Below, piece by piece: positions 57,067 through 64,000 of a stretch of DNA of 64,000 nt. The DNA comes from Epiperipatus broadwayi (lineage: Eukaryota > Onychophora > Udeonychophora > Euonychophora > Peripatidae). Position numbers and translations under genes: made by a program. Below the pieces are notes generated by a model. It made no database searches and had not been told where the DNA came from. It saw nothing but the letters and a program-made list of their open reading frames with translations. Numbering within the stretch: the stretch's first letter is position 1; each line of letters starts with the position of its first letter. The DNA lies in contig JAQFVV010006708.1 of the NCBI GenBank assembly GCA_028023455.1, positions 184,001 through 248,000 on the forward strand. Direction: 5' to 3'.

Positions 57067-59102
57067 TGAAACAGTAAGATTCCTATTCGAATCTTAAGTT
57101 TCACCTTTTTCTGTTGTCTCTCACTGACCGGTCTATCCCGCCCAAATTTAAACTTTTTGGTATCGAATTGTGTGTGTAGCAATATTAAAAATGTATGAAT
57201 ATATGTAGAATTCGGCAGAAACACGCACACATTTCGATCTCAAATTAAAGGTAATAAATAGGGATAAAATAATATAATTTAGATTTCTTTTAGTTATATA
57301 ATTTTGTATAATTTTAATCATTTATTTTGGATTATAACGTTCGTATTTATTGCTTTGTTTAAATTTCGTTTAATAATAATTCTAAAAAAATCTGATGTAA
57401 TATTTAATTAAAAGTTAAAATAATCTTATGTTTCCTTTTTGCCTTTGAAATTTAAAAGCATCGGTCAGTGATAGATAATAGATTAATTAAAGAAAAATTC
57501 CCCAAAATGTAATTAGTAAATGTAAAATGTAAACAATAGAACGGCAGCTTTCTTTAATTAAAACCAACAAAATGCATTGATTATCCCCAGGGCAGATTAA
57601 GTAGAACCTAAAAATACCTTAACAAAAATGTGAAAGATCAAGATAAAAAAAAAGAGGCCATCTTAGACTTGCTGGAGACATTCACTTAAACTTTAGCTTT
57701 GCTCTCGATCACTGAGAGTCTCAAAAAAATATAAAAATAATTTGTTCCTGCCAAGGTATGACCGAGTAAAGCACCTAGATTATTCTCCATTGGGAGATGG
57801 CCTATCGGATGCCGAACTTTCCATTGCCCATCATAAATTCACCATGAAGATCTGCTGCCTGAAACAAATGAAAAAGCTGCTGCTTCTGTTAAAATAAATT
57901 AAATATCTAAATACAAGAATTGCCACTCATGAACTTTTTGCTGCTAAACTAATGGAATCAGAAAACTTCTTATAAAACAGGTACCTGTCTGTGTTCAAAC
58001 TCTAGAGTACTCTAATAACGTACTATAGCTCTTCTCCATATTACTCATCTAAATTATAAAATGTAAAAACTATCACTTGTATAACTAAAATTGAATAATT
58101 AATTTAATATGTAAATTTCTCTAATAATCTAGCTTACCTCACTCTATCTTTCTTGGGTGCGTATTTCTCAAATCTACATTTTATCTATATTTATTATTTA
58201 ATTATTGCATGCTCATAATTGTCTCTATTTGCAAAGTTCAAATCTATGATCACTTGGAACAGTGAATGCGTGTCAAATTTTCATTAATATTTGCCTTCAT
58301 AACTAACTTAACTTTCATATAAATCGACACGATTTCAATGCATCATTTATTGTAATGCAGGGGTTTACTTCTTCGCAAATGGCTGATGTATTAGTTATAA
58401 TAATTCCCAATTTATGTATGTTTTGTATTTATTAAATCATCATGTATAATTCCAGAAAATTACATTTCTTTGAGAGTCACCAACATTCTTTAGTAAATGT
58501 TGATAATGTAGGGCCGAATTAGAAATCTATTTAAATCTTATCATAATCGTTTATACTTATACATGTCTTACATTTTAAAGACGTGATGATCTATTCTGCC
58601 ATAAATATTCCAGATTCTTCAGGGTTGAAATTAACCCCAGTCATCCTACACAAGCAGACATAATAAATGCTCCCGTAGGATTTGACCCGTCATGCAGCCA
58701 GCTGGCAAATTGCAACACGTACCGCATGTCCCTGGTTATGCTTATGTGACACCTTACTTCGTTGGGCCAAGGCAGAGACCAGCCCGACAGTCTTATAAAC
58801 TCATTCACAGCATTGCAGTTTCGATATACTGCCATTCCATATCGCCTTTCTAAAGCGTACCACGTGTTCCTTTACTTAATTTTATTATTCTATATATCAC
58901 TCTGCCTCAGCATTATCTTCATAAGCCACTCTCAAATAAATGTTTGCCCTTAGTCATAAATAAATATTTTAATTAAATAAATATATGTCCGCCGCTACTC
59001 TTAAATCTTACTTTAGACTCTTGCATTGCAAAGGTATAAATTCCCCAAGGCATGCATTAGAAATACTTACTCGAGAATTTTAGGTAGCTAGATTACGCCT
59101 TC

Positions 59103-59345
59103 AAATAAATGAATTCCTTTTGTAAACATTACAGTATCGGAAATACCATTACTGAGGTCCTCAAGATAAAATAAGGTCGAAACAAATAAATGTATTCCTT
59201 TTGTAAACATTACAGTATCGGAAATACCGCTACTGAAGTCCTCAATATAAAATAATGTCTAAATAAATAAATGTATTCTTTAAAATATAATAGTATTGCA
59301 AATCCCGCTAATGAAGCTTTGAAGCCATAAAATATTAGTAAATGA
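59103..59345. repeat. 81-bp tandem repeat, three copies
   Basis: AAATAAATG(A/T)ATTC starts at 59103, 59184 and 59265. Each unit includes AGTAT(C/T)G.AAAT(A/C)CC and ACTGA(G/A)GTCCTCAA or a diverged form; the third copy is the most altered. Confidence 0.85.
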
Positions 59346-59459
59346 TTTTTTTATTAAAATGTATTAATAAATAATTTTAAACTATATGTCTGCAGTTATG
59401 TTTCATTTATTCGATACCCATTCTACATAATATTTCCTCGATTATGTAAATATGAATGT

Positions 59460-59718
59460 TTAATTAATATTAGTTTGATTATTGGCTAACTCGAGAATAA
59501 AGTCATGAATCTCTTGCATATTCCTGACCACCGTGCCTAAGGAAATATTTACTAATGTCGCATCAGATGCATTGTTTTGTGGATTGTATTGTGGAACCAA
59601 TAAACTATGTTCAAACTCAGTAATACGGGTGGCTTCGCTACCTCGATGGTGCTGCTGTTCTGTGTGGTGGTCGAATTCTGCACTATGTTTACGAGTCACA
59701 TGTTTTCTGACTGTTACA
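59460..59718 (-). pseudogene. Gag-like fragment (LGTV...EIHD motif)
   Basis: The minus frame, excluding the translated (TA)n, reads RKHVTRKHSAEFDHHTEQQH, then TRITEFEHSLL, and ends SLGTVVRNMQEIHDFILELA plus NNQ. The last block resembles KLGTVIEGIKEIHDQMD..ATNQ in the coiled-coil gag at 1.9-2.0 kb. That shared motif is the only support for a gag origin. There is no genuine start; the frame opens in the tract. Confidence 0.35.
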
Positions 59719-59740
59719 ATATATATATATATATATATAA
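59719..59740. repeat. (TA)n at the 3' end of PLE-B copy 1
   Basis: About 22 bp of TA between TGTTACA of the LTR-like segment and AAATATTTGAAAATACAG of PLE-B. Confidence 0.9.
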
Positions 59741-62240
59741 ATATTTGAAAATACAGCAATTAAAAGTTTTTAAAAATTATATGTATAACCATAACTTAGA
59801 AGCGCTTTCAAATATCTTGTAGCTTTGTCAACTATCACTTTCAAAATGTCAGCTTTCCCATAATTCCATGTAAACTTTCCCATAATTCTGTGATCTTAAC
59901 GTTTGCTGCTTGCCTATTAATTAAATTCTGCTTGTGTTTATATATTAACATCGCCTCTTTAATTTTTCTTTTATTATTATTTCTTTCAGTTTCCAATATT
60001 TTTACGTTGTTATAATCAAAATCAAAACCATATATACATGATTTATTATGGTCATAAAAAACAGAAGCTGATAAATTATCACTATTTTTAAAATTTTGTT
60101 TTGTATTTTGAACCCTTTTAAATAACAATAAGTGCTCTTTTGTTCTTTTTTTCCAATGTGCACCTCGATTCACCTATATATCCATTGCCACACCTACATG
60201 TCCATTTGTAAATGATACAATTTTTATTTGTCAATAAAATTTTATCTTTTGAATTGTTTATTAATTTATTTAATGTAGGTGGTGCATAAAATGCAATATC
60301 ACATATTCCTTTATAAATTTTCTTAATGAAACTTGCCTGTTGATTCGAAATATATGGTATTGATATCCACAATTTTTTATCAGAAAAATTAACATTATTA
60401 TTAATATTTTTATATTTGGAAGTAAAATTTTTAACTGTATAATAAACACACTCATAATTGTATCCAACGTTTAACAACTCATTACAATAAATTTCAATAT
60501 TTTTAGTTTTATCTGATGCATATTTACAAAGGTTATCATTTCTAAATAAAAAGGATTTCAAACCTGCCATTTTATGTGACATTGGCACTTTTGATTCATA
60601 TGGAATATATCCTCTTTTTGCTATTGGTTTAAGAGTCATATAGTAATCCAGTTTATCCTTATTTCTAGTAATCTTAAGATCTAAAAATTGAACACTCATT
60701 GAATTTTCATCTGTTTTAATCCACTTTAAGCCCTTTATATTATTTAATTCATTAAACAAATCATTAATAGCATTTGGCTTTCCACAAACAAAAACATCAT
60801 CAACATATCGACTGTATAAAATAATATCTTTCTGATAATGATCCTTTTTTAAAATATTTTCTTCATATGTAGATATAACAAAATTACATATTTGGGCAAC
60901 TGTAGGAAGACCCATAGGCCACCCATTATTCATTTTATAAAATCCATGCTTAAAAAATGCATAAATGTTTCTATCAATAAAGTTTAATATTTCAACAATA
61001 AATTTTATTATTTTAACATTAACATTTTTTAACTTTACTGCCTTATTAATTATTTCAATAGAAGTCATTCTGTCAATTGATCCTTACACTTCACTGACAT
61101 CAAATGTACAAATTACATCATAATTATCAATAACATTATTAATTTTACCAACAAAATCAAATGATGAACGTATTGTATACAAACCAAAACCAAGAATTTC
61201 CTGCAATATTTTCTCAATTAATTTACATGTTTTATAATAAAATGCACCCCCAAAATCAATCATTAATCATAATGGTTCTTTTTCTTTATGCAATTTTATA
61301 TTTGAAAATATTCTAGGACATACTGCAGCCGAGGGATAAATCCTATAATAAGAAGAATTATCAATTACATTATTTTTGGCTTTTTTTTTAATGTTATTAG
61401 CAAATTAAACATGTAAACTTTCAATATTTACTTTATTAACCTTTATAAAATTAAGAATATTCATTTGAGTATTAACTTTATTTTCATAATCCGATTTTAG
61501 TAACAAGCACATCCGTAAACCTTTATCTTCTTTTATACATATGAGATTAATTTCAGATGTAAATTTTCTAAATTCAGAAATGTGTTTGTTCCAATTATTA
61601 TTTATTGCAAATTTAAAATTCTCTTCCTTTACTTTTTTAACTAAATCGTTTACAACCTTTGAATCACATTTAATTACTCCCAAGGAACTTTCAACAGCAG
61701 ACTTCAATTCCAAATCATCATCTTTCCATTGACCACCAACATATTTTGCACCTAGATTTAAAATATATTTTTCTTGAAAATGAGATCCACACCAGCCACA
61801 TTAACAAAGTTATTATCTTGAAGCTTATTTTTAAATTCTTTCTTAAACTAAAAGTTAATTTTCTTATTAAATTCTTTACATAGTCTGTTATAATATCTAT
61901 CAAAAAACATTTGAGAACTACTCTTAAAATTAAACCAGTTATTTCTATTATTCAAATCAATCAAATGATTCAAACTTTTTAAATAACGCCTTTTATCAAA
62001 GATTAGATATTTACACACAGAAATAATATTATGTAGCACCTTCATTTTTAAACAGCATATTGTATTATACGACAACTTATAAGACATATTAAATTTTATT
62101 TGACAACAATTTGGAAAAACTTTTAACATTTTACAGTTATATAGAAACTGCAACCTACATTCCAAAGCAATTATTTTGTAAGTTACCTTCCACCATTCTT
62201 TGATAATCCACATATCATTACTAGAACTTATTTCTATTGA
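59741..62240 (-). mobile_element. PLE-B copy 1: nearly full-length, mutated Penelope-like element
   Basis: From about 62240 down, the minus strand carries the N-terminal PLE region (LECRLQFLYNCK near 62150), the ADKG segment (KEDKGLRMCLLLKSDY near 61520), RT, GIY-YIG and a 3' UTR of about 100 bp containing GAAAGCGCT. It is split by stops and shifts into frames 62213-61848, 61903-61718, 61713-61405, 61068-60118 and 60173-59841. Distinct in sequence from PLE-A and clearly older. Confidence 0.85.
59841..62213 (-). pseudogene. PLE-B polyprotein, frameshifted (RT plus GIY-YIG)
   Basis: RT motifs in the 61068-60118 frame: NNGWPMGLPTVAQ (motif B) near residue 46, SRYVDDVFVCG (catalytic YVDD) near 86, VQFLDLKITRN near 125 and the SHKMAGLKSFL thumb segment. 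The nuclease begins CIIYKWTCRCGNGYIGES at its end. After a frame slip near 60150 it continues in 60173-59841 with KKRTKEHLLLFK, VFYDHNKSC, the FDFDYNNVKILE segment, KIKEAML (catalytic Glu) and LINRQ. Motif A lies upstream of 61068, where a stop (near 61085) and other lesions occur. At least four breaks make it inactive. Confidence 0.85.
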
Positions 62241-62299
62241 TATATATTATAATAATATTACAAATCGATGTCTGTATTTCTTCAAAATAATATATGTAA

Positions 62300-63471
62300 A
62301 TTTTTAAATAAATATTTGAAAATACAGTAATTAAAAGTTTATAAAAATTATATGTATAACCATAACTTAGAAGTACTTTCAACTACCTTGTAGCTTTGTC
62401 AACTATCACTTTTAAAATGTCAGCTTTCCCATAATTCCATGTCAACTTTCCCATAATTCTGTGATCTTAACATTTGCTGCTTGCCTATTAATTAAATTCT
62501 GCTTGTGTTTATATATTTACATCACCTCTTTAATTTTTCTTTTATTATTATTTCTTTCAGTTTCCAATATTTTTACATTATTATATGCAAAATCAAAACC
62601 ATATATACATGATTTAAAATGGTCATAAAAAACAAAAGCTGATAAATTATCACTATTTTTAAAATTTTGTTTTGTATTTTGAACCCTTTTAAATGAGAAT
62701 AAGTGCTTTTTTGTTTTTTTTTCCAATGTGCACCTCGATTCATCTATATATCCATTGCCACACCCACATGTCCATTTGTAAATGATACAATTTTTATTTG
62801 TCTATAAAATTTCATCTTTTGAATTGTTTATTAATTTATTTAATGTAGGTGATGCATAAAATGCAATTTCACATATTCCTTTATAAATTTTCTTAATGAA
62901 ACTTGCCTGTTGATTCAAAAGTTATGGTATTGATATGCACAATTTTTTATCAGAAAAATTAACATTATTATTAATATTTTTATAATTGGAAGTAAAAATT
63001 TTAACTGTATAATAAACACAATCATAATTGTATCCAACATTTAACAACTCATTACAATAAATTTCAATATTTTTAGTTTTATCTGATGCATATTTACAAA
63101 AGTTATCATTTCTAAATAAAAAGGATTTCAAACCTGCTATTTTATGTGACATTGGCACTTTTGATTCATATGGAATATATCCTCTTTTTGCTATTGGTTT
63201 AAGAGTCATATAGTAATCCAGTTAATTCTTATTTTAGTAATCTTAAGATCTAAAAATTGAACACTCATTGAATTTTCATCTGTTTTAATCCACTTTAAGC
63301 ACTTTATATTATTTAATTCATTAAACAAATCATTAATAGCATTTGGCTTTTTACAAACAAAACATCATCAACATATCCATTGTATAAAATAATATCTTTC
63401 TAATAATGATCCTTTTTTAAAATATTTTCTTCATATGTAGATATAACAAAATTAGATATATTTGAGCAACT
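62300..63471 (-). mobile_element. PLE-B copy 2: 5'-truncated
   Basis: Repeats about 59745-60890 of copy 1 at roughly 93-95% identity, in the same orientation. It covers the 3' UTR, nuclease, thumb and YVDD region (here altered: ATATCCATTG for the YSRYVDD codons gives a changed motif) and ends at a head-to-head junction near 63471. Stops interrupt the nuclease; surviving frames are 62726-62517 and 63209-62922. Confidence 0.85.
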
Positions 63472-64000
63472 TTTAAGCATAAATTTTATAAAATGAATAA
63501 TGGGTGGCCTATGGGTCTTTCTACAGTTGCCCAAATATGTAATATTAATATTAATAGCCAAATGCTATTAATGATTTGTTTACTGAATTAAATAATATAA
63601 AGGGCTTAAAGTGGATTAAAACAGATGAAAATTCAATGAGTGTTCAATTTTTAGATTTTAAGATTACTAGAAATAAAGATAAACTGGTTACTATATGATT
63701 CTTAAACTAATAGTAAAAAGTGGATATATTCCATATGAATCAAAAGTGCCAATGTCACATAAAATGGCAGGTTTGAAATCCTTTTATTTATAAATGATAA
63801 CTTTTGTAAATATGCATCAGATAAAACTAAAAATATTGAAATTTATTGTAATGAGTTGTTAAACTTTGGATACAATTATGATTGTGTTTATTATACAGTT
63901 AAAAATTTTACTTCCAAATATACAAATATTAATAATAATGTAAATTTTTCTGATAAAAAATTGTGCATATCAATACCATATATTTTGAATAAACAGGCAA
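63468..64000 (+). mobile_element. PLE-B copy 3: inverted, with a deletion across the YVDD motif
   Basis: The plus strand reads MNNGWPMGLSTVAQICN near 63493-63543, then jumps to NAINDLF and ELNNIKGLKWIKTDE, omitting about 35 residues that include YVDD. It continues through the thumb (YIPYESKVPMSHKMAGL) to the window end. The left end meets copy 2 head-to-head, sharing ACTTTTA. It continues beyond 64000. Confidence 0.85.

Larger units (their letters stand above)
57067..59718 (-). mobile_element. LTR-like or TIR segment, 2.65 kb
   Basis: On the minus strand it starts TGTAACAGTCAG (59718) and ends CTTACTGTTTCA (57067). The termini are inverted repeats at 10 of 12 bases and the start resembles TGTGACAGTCAG of the segment at 49677. 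(TA)n lies outside both ends. Inside are the gag-like frame at 59460-59718 and an 81-bp tandem triplicate. The 58641-58835 frame (minus) is uncharacterised. It could be a retroelement fragment or a non-autonomous DNA element. Confidence 0.35.

Noticed and set aside
59745-59860. Hammerhead ribozyme in the PLE-B 3' region (GAAAGCGCTTC)
   Set aside because: The GAAAGCGCT strand is present in copy 1 but the CUGANGA strand could not be found at a suitable place, and copy 2 has GAAAGTACT, so it is noted only as a shared motif.

Overview
This is an AT-rich (about three quarters A+T by eye) stretch of eukaryotic, almost certainly invertebrate metazoan, nuclear DNA. It shows no operons and no dense coding. 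It holds long simple-sequence tracts, several retroelement classes, DNA-transposon derivatives and one intronless 7TM receptor gene. I cannot name the species.

Layout. 1-7219: an LTR retrotransposon (5' LTR cut by the window edge, primer-binding site, broken coiled-coil gag, integrase C-terminus, 3' LTR) whose central pol is missing. 9230-10779: an element with inverted termini and internal tandem repeats. 15527-15827: a 300-bp GATA tract. About 16490-17890: a diverged foldback palindrome. 20850-21540: a second gag remnant. 24344-25055 and 29799-32380: copies of one young Penelope-like element (PLE-A), the second being a long copy joined head-to-head to a 5'-truncated inverted copy. 32498-32633: a near-perfect hairpin. 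32691-33592 and 48454-49660: two related palindromic arrays of about 400-bp units carrying what I read as type I hammerhead ribozymes. 33613-34220, 42920-43400 and 53880-55200: remnants of three further PLE lineages. 36130-37200: a decayed non-LTR (RTE-like) reverse transcriptase on the minus strand. 37288-40344: a pogo/Tigger-like DNA element with TA target duplication, containing a long foldback with minisatellites and a nested hAT MITE. 41148-42089: the GPCR, the only convincing host gene. 45540-45897: another hAT MITE. 49677-52336 and 57067-59718: two segments of about 2.65 kb with TG...CA ends, each set between TA tracts. 59741-64000: PLE-B, a nearly complete but mutated copy, then a second truncated copy joined head-to-head to an inverted copy that lacks the YVDD region.

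How it fits together. The window is mostly a graveyard of mobile elements. Its strongest theme is that PLE copies, ribozyme arrays and LTR-like segments repeatedly abut (TA)n tracts, as if these tracts were a preferred landing site or were made on insertion. PLEs are known to carry hammerhead ribozymes, and small ribozyme-bearing tandem elements (retrozymes) are known in animals. The two arrays here have that architecture, with compensating base changes between the two loci in stems I and III. They are the best candidate for an undescribed system in the window.
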